A DNA stretch of 64,000 nucleotides, taken from the NCBI GenBank assembly GCA_035771175.1, contig CM069602.1, positions 4,840,001 to 4,904,000 on the forward strand, given 5' to 3'. Shown here one piece after another: positions 1-10,900 of this stretch. Every line of letters starts with the position of its first letter. The first letter of the stretch is position 1. The position numbers and the translations under genes are program-made. The notes beneath the pieces were generated by a model. It was not told the origin of the DNA and did no database searches. It saw only the letters and a program-made list of their open reading frames with translations. The stretch is from Paratinospora sagittata (lineage: Eukaryota; Streptophyta; Magnoliopsida; Ranunculales; Menispermaceae).

Positions 1-117
1 AGGACCCATGATTCAGGCCCATAGATGATAATATAATATGCAGTTAATAGTTAATACAATAGATCACGACTTAATTAAGACTCTTATACCTGACACGTGT
101 ATTACGTTACCTTGGAT

Positions 118-890
118 GTGTTAACATACTGTGGATGACAATGTTATTGGACAGAAAAATCCTATTGACAAGCAGGGTGCATTTTAGCTTCGTTGGACGA
201 GTAACGAAATGTAAGTCGTGATTGAAAGACGTGATCTTAATTTCGAGTCTGAGTTTATATCTACACTTATCCACCACTTTAAGTGATGGTCCACTCATGA
301 TTTCACGTGGGCTGGTAGGTGGCCAACATTTTGAGAATGAATTCAAAATGGGCGGCTGCATTCAAAGGCTGGCGGCTGAAATTGTTCACGTGGGCAGCAA
401 CAAATGTTTTGGTCAAAATCATACGCCAAACTTGCTGAAATTGAAGACATTTTTTGTATTAAAATATGAACTCCTTAATTACGAAATTGCCCCTCCATAG
501 TTCTATAAATAGAGCCTTAACTTCAACTTGAAAATTCATTCGATAGATCTAAGAGAGATAATTAATTCTAGAGAGATCTATTAGAAGAGCCTCAAAGAGA
601 ATTTCTTTGAGAAGAAAAAGTATGAGCCAATTTGTGAAGTATTATCCACAAATTGAAGATACATAGGTATTGTGTATTGGTGAGAGATCCACCGAAAGGT
701 GACGTTTGTAATCCCATTTGATTATAGTGGAAGTTTCTTAAGTGGCCTACGGGTCCCGTGGTTTTTACCTCATCTTTAGAGGGTTTTCCACGCTAAAAAT
801 TGTTAGTGTTATTTTTGTTGTATTTTTAGTTTGAAAAATTATCCTGAAATTGTAGAATTTATTTCTTTACAACCATTGATTTTTCCAACA
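118..890 (+). mobile_element. Solo LTR or LTR fragment, copia-like
   Basis: The stretch has the layout of a retrotransposon LTR. A TATA box (CTATAAAT, 503-510) is followed by a leader-like segment with the phrases GGTCCCGTGGTTTTTACC and GGGTTTTCCACG, which are common in U5 of plant copia LTRs. It ends in CCAACA at 885-890. No tRNA primer-binding site follows 890, and no polyprotein reading frame is adjacent, so this is a solo LTR or a fragment. The left end is uncertain: TGTTAAC at 119 is a candidate start, but I find no matching 5-bp target duplication (the right flank is CTAAG). Three CACGTG G-boxes lie at 94-99, 304-309 and 387-392. Confidence 0.5.
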
Positions 891-2001
891 CTAAGGATTA
901 TTGCATTAAATCAATTATTATTATTTTGAACAACCAACGCATCAATTATTATCTTATTAAAAGTGTTGCTCGTCACTTTGGCATGCTCCCATTTTTTAAC
1001 GATTTGAAATGGACTTTGGACGTCTACTTGCTCAACATCATTTCTCAACCGACCGAAATCTAGCACTCATTCGAAAGCTGTGTTTGTTTCATGAAAAACA
1101 CATTTTCAAACTTTGAAAGGAGAAAAACTAAAAACTTGTTTAAAGAGGATTAAGGGTAAGATAATAATAATAATAATAATGGCTTGTAAAGGTCTTGGCT
1201 TCAAATTCTTGTGGATGCAGAAAATTTTGTTATAAGAGGTCTCTGTTTCGGTGTCCAACAGTAACTTCGAGTTCAAGTAGATTAGTCTCGTCGCGAAGTA
1301 GAAGGAGTACACTACTTAGATGTCGGAATGTCGATAACCAATTATGACCTCCAATATATAATAAATTGTAGGTAATTCTATTTGCAAGTTAATTTTAAAG
1401 GATGAGTTAAGGCCATAAGTTTTATTAAGATATCAAAGCAGATGATCATATAAGTAGTAATGCACACAGTTTTTGTGTGTGTGCATGCGTGCTAATTGCT
1501 ATACATATATGTAGTTATGTATGTATGCGCATTCTAAACGACTTCGGTTATTTATTTGTTCAAGTAGCTTAAATCTTCATATATTAGCATAGTTCCCAGA
1601 AAAATAAAATAAAATAATGAGATAACCTTAGTGTGGGGAAAAATGATTGGAACAATATTAAGTATTGCAAAGCGAGGTGCAAGAGGTGTTAGTTAGCTTT
1701 ATATAAAAAAAATTAAAAAACCCTTTTGTTGGTTATATAATTAACCAATCAGTCAAACTTTACTGGTTGGTCAAATGGATCTTCACCAATCCATTAGTAA
1801 GTGGACAAGTGAATCCGATCTTCAACTTGTGACCATCGTATAGCAAATAAGAATAATAATAAAAAAATTACATACCAATATCACTGATCAACTCTCATCA
1901 ATAATTGCCAAACATTAAGTAATTTATTTAAGGATTATAAAAAATTAAAAAAGAAACGTATCTATTTAAGGATAAAGGTAAGAAAAGTTACATCAAAACT
2001 C

Positions 2002-2036
<35 letters not shown>

Positions 2037-2568
2037 TACTACAATAGGATAGATGGTTTAAGATTTGGATTACTATCTTTGGTGGTAAAACTTTAAGTAT
2101 TGGTATTGCAAAATGAGGTGAGATAGCTTTGTTCAAAGTGCAAGTGTTGTGTAATGGTCTACTAGGCTCGTCACATTGAGAACACCTCCAAAATCTTTAA
2201 TGGTACCGCTCTACCGGTAAATTAATCTCTGTGGTACCGTAAAAATCTGGCCTAACGACAATAATACTCATATTTCCTAGCTTAACAACAACAACAATAA
2301 TAATAAATAAATAAATAAATAAATAAATAATATATATATAATCATTTTTGTAAAAGGAAAGACCTTTGCTAGCTAATAATTCAGAATGACTGTACCACTT
2401 AAAACACCAAAGCCTTAAAAATAAAATTAAAGAAATAAAAAGAGACGGAGGGGAGGTGGGACATCACGTGATCTCCTTCCCCTGGTCTCACACTCGTACT
2501 AGAATGTGCTACTGCATGACCTTGAGCTTCAAAACACAGCAGCTCGGGTCGGTTACGAAGTTACAGCA
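891..2568. other. Intergenic, AT-rich, with microsatellites; promoter side of the Sec14-like gene
   Basis: No gene is supported here. The stretch holds simple repeats: (AAT)n near 1160-1180, a long (ATT)n run at about 2004-2037 and (AAAT)n at about 2305-2330. The last 150 bases rise in GC and contain CACGTG just after 2465. They are the likely promoter and 5' leader of the downstream gene. A short upstream ATG frame begins at 2504 and runs out of frame past the main start. Confidence 0.5.
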
Positions 2569-5500
2569 ATGGCGCTACGTCTCGCTCAGCCGTTAACCAA
2601 TTTTTTCTACTCTCCGCCCCGCACCACCAAAACCTACCCTCGATTCTGCAAATTCGCCACTCGAAGCCAGTTTTTGGAACCGCTTGAATCCCGTAAGGTA
2701 TTTTCTGTTTATCGAATTCTGTATATTCTTCTCACTAACGTCTACTTCTTGTTTCTATTAAGCTCTAAGATTCCTAAATTTGTTATCTTTTTTGTGTTAG
2801 TTTCTTGAATGTGTATTTCTTTCTTTTGCGATTCCGATGTTGTTGAGTAGTTTAAGCTTGTAGTTCTGTATAAATTTTAGCGGAACTTCAGTAATTATTA
2901 TTATTATTTTTTTGCAAGGTTAATTTCAGTAATTTTAGTGTTTTTTGGGTGTTTCCGGATGAATGTATCAAGAGAAGAGTATGTATAATTTAGTCTTCTA
3001 AATGATCAATGCCAATTCATTACAAATTCGGTTGATCATAAAAGGAAAAAAAAAAGAAGCTTTGGAGAAGTTTCAAAAGCATTAAGTTTTACTGCAATTG
3101 AAGTCTTAAGAAATCCAGAAAACTGAGGCTATAAGAATATAACTGGGGGTTTCAAGGAAATCCCCATTTTCTCTAAAGACTTTTCCCACTTCCCTTTTGT
3201 ATTCCATAACTGCATGAATTCATATGATGCAAAAAGGAGGTGAAGAGCATATGTCCTCATTACATATTTTCTGATCCATTTTGCAAGGCCTAATAACAAC
3301 CCAAATGTCAAGAAATATGTATAAAAAATGGCTTCCATTTCAACAATGTTATGCATCAGAAATTCTTATGTTCTGTTTTTTTTCTTCAAATTCTCCAGCT
3401 GGTAATGGAAGTAAAAGAGAAGCTTGAGAGAGATTATCAAAGTTTACCCGTTGGTAAACAGGGAAGAGATGATGAAGACATGATTCTTTGGTTTCTGAAG
3501 GACCGAAAGTTTGATGTTGAAGCTGCTGCAACAAAATTGGCAAGAGCTATTGTATCCTTGATCATTAATTCATGCTCTCTAAATGACAGACAAAAGTTTA
3601 CCTAGTTTCCTAAGATAAATATTTTAGATTTGTGTTTTGTTTTTTGCTACTTAGGTATGTTGTATTAATTTTGCCTCTTGAATTCCTTGTCAATCTTTCA
3701 GGGAAAAATAGGAAAGAGAAAAACATAAAACACTTTCACTTTCTCACTTCTAAAGTATTCTTTCGTATTCTGGCACTTGCTGAGATTTTAAAGATTTTTT
3801 CAATCTTCCCTTCTGATTACAGAAATATTTCTTCTAAACAATCAAAATTTTCCATTCAAGAGTTGGAAATATTTTTCAGCATTCATCCATTTTGTGGTTT
3901 CCTGTTTATCTATATTAGAAATGGCGTCAAGAATTTGGTGTATCAGAATTGTCGGAAGAGTCTGTTAAAGGCGTGCTTGGAACAGGAAAAGCCTACGTGC
4001 ATGACTTTCTTGATGTCAATGACAGACCAGTTCTTGTAGTAGTGGCATCCAAACATTTTCCTTCTGTAAGTTTCAAATTTTAGTTATGTGCACCCGTCCA
4101 TATTCAAGTCACTCTCATCAAAGGAGAAGCATCTTTATGGACTGCATGTCTGATTCTTATGTACCATGGAGTGATTTGAATTCATGAGATTATAATTGGC
4201 ATTCCAATAGAGTACAATTTAGAAGTGAAATGGTCTGTGCAGAAAATATAACATGTTCTTTTCTTTATGGCATATGATTACCTGTCTCATTAGCATTATT
4301 CTCATCCAGAGATAGTTATATTTGCTTGCTTCAAATAAAATGCCTTTCCATGTATCCTTTACCTGTTGAGTTGAATTCACAGAATCTAAAAACAGAGGAA
4401 TCTAGTTTAAAATCTCCAAGATCATGAGATTTGGATTGAACATGGAAAGAAAATGCAATAGATCCAAGTTACGCTTATGTACTGATCCCAAAAGAGTTAA
4501 ACCAGACATAATCAGCATCATTCCTTGGTCTAATTCCATGGGCCCCATCCATATGCTCCGGTTCTAATACACAGCAGGAGAATCTTACAAACATGTTTTC
4601 TGAGTTGCAGTGATCTAGGTTAAAGAATAGACAGTACTGATGACGATATGACAATATCCTGCCCTTTCTCACAGCTTCCACAATGTGAAGTGTGAACCAA
4701 AAATCTATCTAAGAGCACATCTTTAAGATCATACTGACGGAGAAAAATCCGGGTCTTACACTCATAATTATAATTCAGTTTTGCCGATGAATCGAAAAAA
4801 GAGACAAAGGAAGAAAAGGAATAGAGAAAAGTCCTACAACCTTGGCTACAATGAGATGTTCTGGCCTTCTAGGGAACTATCTGTGTGGGCGAGAAGTATA
4901 ATTTTATATGGGTGACCCCAGTCACATATTGGCTACTCCTATTGTTACACAATTTATCATCAAGTCAGTAGGTAAGGAAAATGTGGAAGATCCTTACATC
5001 ATAGTTCGAGAGACCTACTTCCTAGAAGAGCTTCTCAAATGTGGTACACAATATCATTTAAATGTATATATTAATATATGCCTCTTGCTTCATTTACCAA
5101 CTCATTGGATTGACTCTATAGGCATATTATAAGATCCTCTAAAAGTGTTCGTAGGTGACCATAAATATCATTGATTACACATTCTTATGGCCATAAAATT
5201 CTACTTGTATCAGAATTTTTACTCTTTTCACTTTCCTATAGAATTTTCTAAAATATCATATTTCCTTCAAGCACAGATTTCATTGACACGACTATAATGG
5301 TGTGCATGCAGAAGGAGGAACGTACTGGGAATGAGAAGCTTTGTGTTTTTTTGGTTGAGAAGGCTTTGAGTAAACTCCCAGATGGCAAACAAGAAGTACT
5401 TGGAATTTTTGATCTCAGGGGGTTCCGTGCAGAGAATGCTGATTTTGAGTTTTTGAAGTTTTTGGTAATGTCTATAATTTAGCTGTGAATTTCCTCTCAA

Positions 5501-6548
5501 TTTCTATTTGATTAATTTTTCAATCATTTCCCTATTCAAATTCTGGACCCATACAGGTTTTTTCTGACCTAATTCAAATTCAACTGTCGGTAGAGTTTTC
5601 TTATCAAAATCTTTTAGTGTCGAGTTTTCCTTAATTTTTTCTGCCTAGAAATTTCTTGACCCACGAAGCATTTTATTACTTCTCCACCACGATCGCAACA
5701 GATTGAGACAGACCAAATAGTTGTAAATAACAGTCTTTTTTTTTGGGAGTGTTCAAAATCATGATCATTGTAGAAGGTTATTGTAATTTCTGACGTCCAT
5801 GTTGTTAGAGTAATGTATACTTAGTGAAATATGGGTTAGGTTTTAGTATATTAGAGTACTTATTTATATTAGGTACAGTTTAATAATTTTGTGTTTTTTA
5901 ATAACTATATAAGCTTTGCTTAATTTCTTTTGTACTCACACTCTTTTAGAGAATTATCAATGAAACTTTAGCCGTTTTTCTGTCTTCTCTTTTGTCACAC
6001 ATGCAAGTTCTACTTTAATGAATTGTTCTGTGGTTAAAAGGGCGTTGCATGAATCATCAATGAAAATTAAAAATGCATTGGTGGACTCTACATGTGATGT
6101 ACGTCTTATTGTAATTTGGCAGTTTGATGTGTTCAATAATTATTATCCAAAGCGGTTGGGTAATGTCGTGTATGTGGATGCTCCCCTCATTTTCATGCCA
6201 CTTTGGGAGTTGGTCAAGCGTCTGCTAAAATCATATGCATCACTGGTAAGCTTTACTATCTTACTTTCCTTGCAAGCTGCATCATTGTTTATATTTTCAA
6301 TCCGTCCGAAGGAATTGTTGATATGTTGTGTAAATAAATTTAATTCTATTCACCTGAAAGTCTCGTGAAATGTTGGGTATTAATTTATGAATACCATATC
6401 CTCGTCCATCACTGTATGCCATCTTTTGATTCGGTCTCTGTTTTTTCTTCTTTCTTATTTTTTTTTGAAGGTGAGATTTTGCTCGGCTGACACAGTGCGG
6501 AAGGAATATTTCACAGAAACAACAGTTCCAGTAGATTTCAGAAACTGA
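2569..6548 (+). CDS. Sec14/CRAL-TRIO domain protein, probably plastid-targeted
   Basis: Six exons join without breaking phase: 2569-2697, 3399-3551, 3919-4065, 5312-5464, 6123-6245 and 6471-6548. They give 260 residues, all introns are GT-AG and all are phase 0. Residues 1-43 look like a transit peptide (basic, Ser/Thr/Pro-rich). Residues 44-94 are a CRAL-TRIO N-terminal helical module ([16 protein letters not shown]). The following exons carry the lipid-binding fold, including KWRQEFGV, a [10 protein letters not shown] strand, NNYYPKRLG and [10 protein letters not shown]. The family carries phosphatidylinositol or other hydrophobic ligands. The small single-domain form resembles the plant At5g63060 type from family knowledge; the ligand is not deducible. 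The first in-frame ATG (2569) was taken as start. Intron 4 carries a solo-LTR-like insertion at 5803-5999. Confidence 0.88.
5803..5999 (+). mobile_element. Solo-LTR-like insertion in Sec14-like intron 4
   Basis: A 197-bp segment starts TGTTAGAG and ends GTCACA. It is flanked by CATGT on the left (5798-5802) and CATGC on the right (6000-6004), a 4-of-5 match to a target-site duplication. It contains a TATA-like ACTATATAAGC and a terminal stretch ending in CA. This fits a solo LTR of a small retrotransposon left in the intron. The imperfect flank keeps confidence moderate. Confidence 0.45.
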
Positions 6549-7926
6549 CAGCGCGTCTATACTTGAACACCAACGACAATTAAATTTATTTTGTAAGCGA
6601 TATGATCGTAATAAAGTGAAAATGTACTGAAAATGTTTGGGAAGGAAGAAAGAAAATAAATGATAAACATTTACTCTCTTTTTAATCTTTTTTGGTAAGT
6701 GCGACATTTTTTCATACTTCAGAAACATAAAAGGCGATGCACAAAACTTCACCAATGTAGGGTTACAGAGAAAGGTCGTACCATATTTGAGTTTATTGCT
6801 CAGTCTTACCTTGCTAGACTGTTTTTACTACTCAACTCACGATCACATGACGGCAATAACTCTTACCGTTGTACCAATACATCTTTCAAAAACATTTATC
6901 GTTAAATGAACATTTTAAATTCTTAAATGAACATTTTAAATGATGAATGCTAATTAAGAAAAAAAGAAAGGTTCAGCATCTACACGCCAATCACACTCAA
7001 GTAGATCATAAATTGAAGTGAAATAAAGACAAAATAGAGATGTAATAGCTTAGTTGGCAGAAGAACCGAATATAAGTAAAGTTAAAATTTAAGTCTCGAG
7101 TTCGAGATTGAACGTAATTTAAGTCTCGAGTTCGAGATTGAACGTACCCCATTTATCTGCCCTTGTTAAAAAGGTCATCCCAAACGTCTAGACTATGCTC
7201 AAGTTCAAAAAGATTAATCTAGTCCAAAAAAAAAAAAACCTTCGGAATGCCAAAAAATCTGTAACAAAAAAAAAAAAGACAATGGAATAGACGCAGTTAA
7301 ACGTATGAAAAATAAATATGCATTATATGCATGGAAAAATGTTAAAAGTGCTAATTCAAGCATGGCTGAAACGAGATTGTAGGAAATATGACAGTGGAAG
7401 CATATAAACAACAGACTCATGAAACCTAAATTATTTTCCTCTAAACTCCATGAATAAAATATGTATGACAATATATGAGGGATAATTTCCCATGTTATAT
7501 GTTACATGAAGAAGGGTAACGCAACTCACCAACATCATTACATCATCTCTATCATCGCCCTATTTGTATTTTTACATGGTAAGGTACAAATTATTTACCT
7601 ATTAACTAATTGTACATATTTAGATCTCGTTTCAAACTCAAAACCGCATTTTCTTGTTGTATGTGATCAGGCTTTGCTTATTCCTTCATTAAAAGCTCCC
7701 AACACAGACTGCTCATCAGACATGAAAAACAAAAAAAAAAACAAGTCAAACCAAAAAGTCATCAATTGCTAGCTTTCCAGAACACTTGCAGAATAACAGA
7801 ATTTAAGCAATCGTGTCATGCACAATGCTCTTGTAATCTTGAGCAAGGTGACACTTGTAAAATAAAAACTTCGCTCAAGATTCTATTTCTTCAGCATTAC
7901 GCCTTCGGCAGTTAGGGTACTTGGAT
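6549..7926. other. Convergent intergenic region between Sec14-like and GT14 genes
   Basis: The two genes face each other here, so the region holds the 3' ends of both. No supported coding region is present. It contains a SINE-like segment (listed separately), several poly-A runs (7224-7240, 7266-7277) and AT-rich filler. Confidence 0.5.
7040..7240 (+). repeat. SINE-like element with duplicated B-box
   Basis: A Pol III A-box-like motif, TAGCTTAGTTGG (7046-7057), is followed by a B-box-like GAGTTCGAGATT and then a poly-A run after about 7228. This is the layout of a tRNA-derived SINE. A perfect 30-bp tandem duplication (7087-7116 and 7117-7146) carries the B-box twice. I do not see a clear target duplication, so the ends are approximate. 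Confidence 0.4.
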
Positions 7927-10900
7927 TCACCAAAGAATAAGAGTCATATGAGAGGAAAAGGAAAGATTAACATGGAGTTCCAAACTTGGCACAAGGTTCA
8001 GCTGTAATACCATATTAAGAAGTCGTAGGGCAGCTGGCCGGGTGAATTTCCGTGCAAAGAGGAAGCATGAGGATGGTTTCCCTTTGCTGGTGCACCATTC
8101 TCTCCTGTATTCAGTCTCATAATATATATTATCTATTTCCTGCACATGCAAAAACATTCTTTCAGCTTCTGGTCAGTGACATTGATTAGTTGATGTCATC
8201 CTTAGTCTCTCAAATCTAGCAGTCTGATTCTAATTTTGTTGCTAGAGTGCTTTCAGCAAACTTGCCCTCAACCCTATAAAAAGATCAGCCAGATTTTGTT
8301 TGTGGGAAACGTACTTATCAGGGGTTAAATTAGTTCAAGACAAAACTTTAGAAAAAACCATTAACTTGATTAACACTGCCTTCTCGGTCCTGTTTTAGTG
8401 TATAAATTTATGGGAATACAACTTATGCAAGCTAAGTTGTAAAGCAATAAACCAAAAAAAGTTAGGCTACATTACATCCTTGATCTTCACATGCCCTGCA
8501 TGAGAGTACATGTGACTGAAAAAAATACATCTCATTATATGAAAGAGAGATGGCAAACCAATGGAAGTATGATCACCTTTATAGATTGAATTAGCGAGGG
8601 AGTAGCATCTGACAACTTGTACGTCACAGGATGCCATCCACGCCTTTCACGGTCTTTGGAGGCTGAAAGATCCCATGAAGTGTGAATCAGTGATCTTCGA
8701 GTGATTTCCTCCTCAAGTCCTTCTCTCTAAATGGAAATACGGAATGGCTTAGGGGGAAGAATGAAACAAAGAAAACAGAAGGAGGTGCCTCAAGAAACAC
8801 AGAATTAACTAATAATCACCATCCAACACTAACTTCTAGTCCAACATAAGAGCCCCTTGGAATTCAGAATAGCATTGAGTTATAAGTAAACCAATCCTTT
8901 AAGCCTAGTTATAACTCTATCCTCGTCTTTGTCAACTCCATCAAAGATCCACTTGTTCTAGCAAGCGAAATAGCATACAAGAACAGAAGTTTAAATGAAA
9001 CAGCCACCAACAGAAGCAGACTGGCAAAGAAGAAAAAGATTGGAACTGACAAATAATGCAGAAGACAGGAAAGATATTTATCCAACCACAAAAAATCTTG
9101 GTCAGGATCTTATCCAAGCAAGCACACCAACTGAAAAATGAAAAAAATACTAATAAAAGAACTATTTTTATATGGATAATTATCCCCTATGGAAGTTTGT
9201 AGGTCTGGGGAAATAAGGTTAGGAGCATAGGCTGTGAGCCTTTTAGAGGGAATCCATAGGCATCAATCACCATCAGTGCCAAAGAGAGTATAGAGGGTCA
9301 CCAATCGCACAATGTTTATCATGACCTATGATTCCCCATCACTAAAATTCCTTCAAAACCCCAAGTTCCATGAGACACTATTACCATTCTGTAGTACACA
9401 CAACAGATATTTTATCTGATACAACAAGAAGGGAACTCATATTTTCAAAAACTGATCCATAATCAGTGCTCCAAAATATAACCAAATTTACCCATATGAA
9501 AGCAAACCACTGCAAACCTTCATAATGCCTCTCCCTATGCTCCTATAAACATAATTCAGTACATATTTCAAGCACTTGATTGTTTTCAAATTCTTGACAA
9601 AACAGAGAAAACCTACTTCTAGGCATAAAGCAGAAACCCAAAAAAAATGTTTACTTACTGCCAACAGAGTCTGAACATAATGCTCATCTGGTATACAGTT
9701 GTGTTCTTTGGATGCATCTGTAGGCTGCACAAGTACATTTGCCAACATAAAGTTGAAAAGTCAGCTAGCATCTATTGCACATCACTCAAGATACACAATC
9801 CAGTTCCAATCGTAGCAGCCGCTCTTTCACTCTTCCTCTTATATAAAAGCACATTAAGCACATGACGTCTCAACTAAATAAAAAAACTAAAACATACCAG
9901 GGGTCTATCCCGCCAAAACTCAGGAAGTGATCTCCTCTGCACAATTTACAATAAAAAGCTTGTGACAACTGAAAAAAACCATATGTTCTTGCACAGAAAA
10001 GAAAAATAGATGAAAACAGGTAGAGAAAGATCCAAGGACTAAAAATTCGCCGAATTTCGCCGAAATTAGGCGAATTTTTTCGGTTTTTTTACCATCGAAG
10101 TGCAAAGTGGGATGTAAAATAAAAAAAATGCAAAAATTCGCTAAATAATTCGATAAACTTCGACAACTTCGACGAAATTCGATAAACTTCGACAAAAGTT
10201 TAGTTTTTCAATAAAAAAAATGCAAAAATTAGAGCAAAAATTCGATAAAATTCGACAAAATTCCATGAAATTAGACAGAGAAGTAAAAAAGATGTTACTT
10301 CATCAATAAAAAACAAAAAAACACTAATAATTATGTATTATTTTCAACTTCATCAACCAACATAGCAATATAAATTTTAAAAAATAATTTAACAAGTTAA
10401 CAAATTATGTAATTTATGGCATATGCTTTACCAAAAAAAAAAAAAAGAAGCAAAATAAATAAATAGTTAAAGTCGAAATAAGATAAAAACTTAAAAATAA
10501 ATTAAAAGATTTCCTAAAGTCATCTTTTTTTAGTTAACTCTTATGAAACAAGATTAATAAACAACACATTCAAATAATAAACTAATAAATTAAGCATGAT
10601 AGAATTCAAACTAGTAAAGTATATGGTCGAGAAGCAAGCCACCACAAAATTAAATATCAAAATAAAGAAAACAAATTAAAGCCAAAAGCCGTCATTCAAA
10701 TTCATCAACTCACTTAACAAGATTGATTTTGTTAGGTCGCTTATTGATATTTTTATGTATTAAAAGTGTCTATTTATATTAGTTTTTAGCTTATACTACA
10801 ATAAATTTAGATATTTAAGCATATATGCGAAAATTCTCTAAAATTCTCTAATTTAGCAAATTTTTACAAAAATTCTCCATGTCGAATTAAACTTCTCCGA

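Noticed and set aside
3632..4039. 135-codon open frame on the plus strand
   Set aside because: It runs through intron into Sec14-like exon 3 in a different frame.
6297..6755. 152-codon open frame on the minus strand
   Set aside because: It overlaps the last Sec14-like exon in antisense and is Lys/Phe low-complexity.
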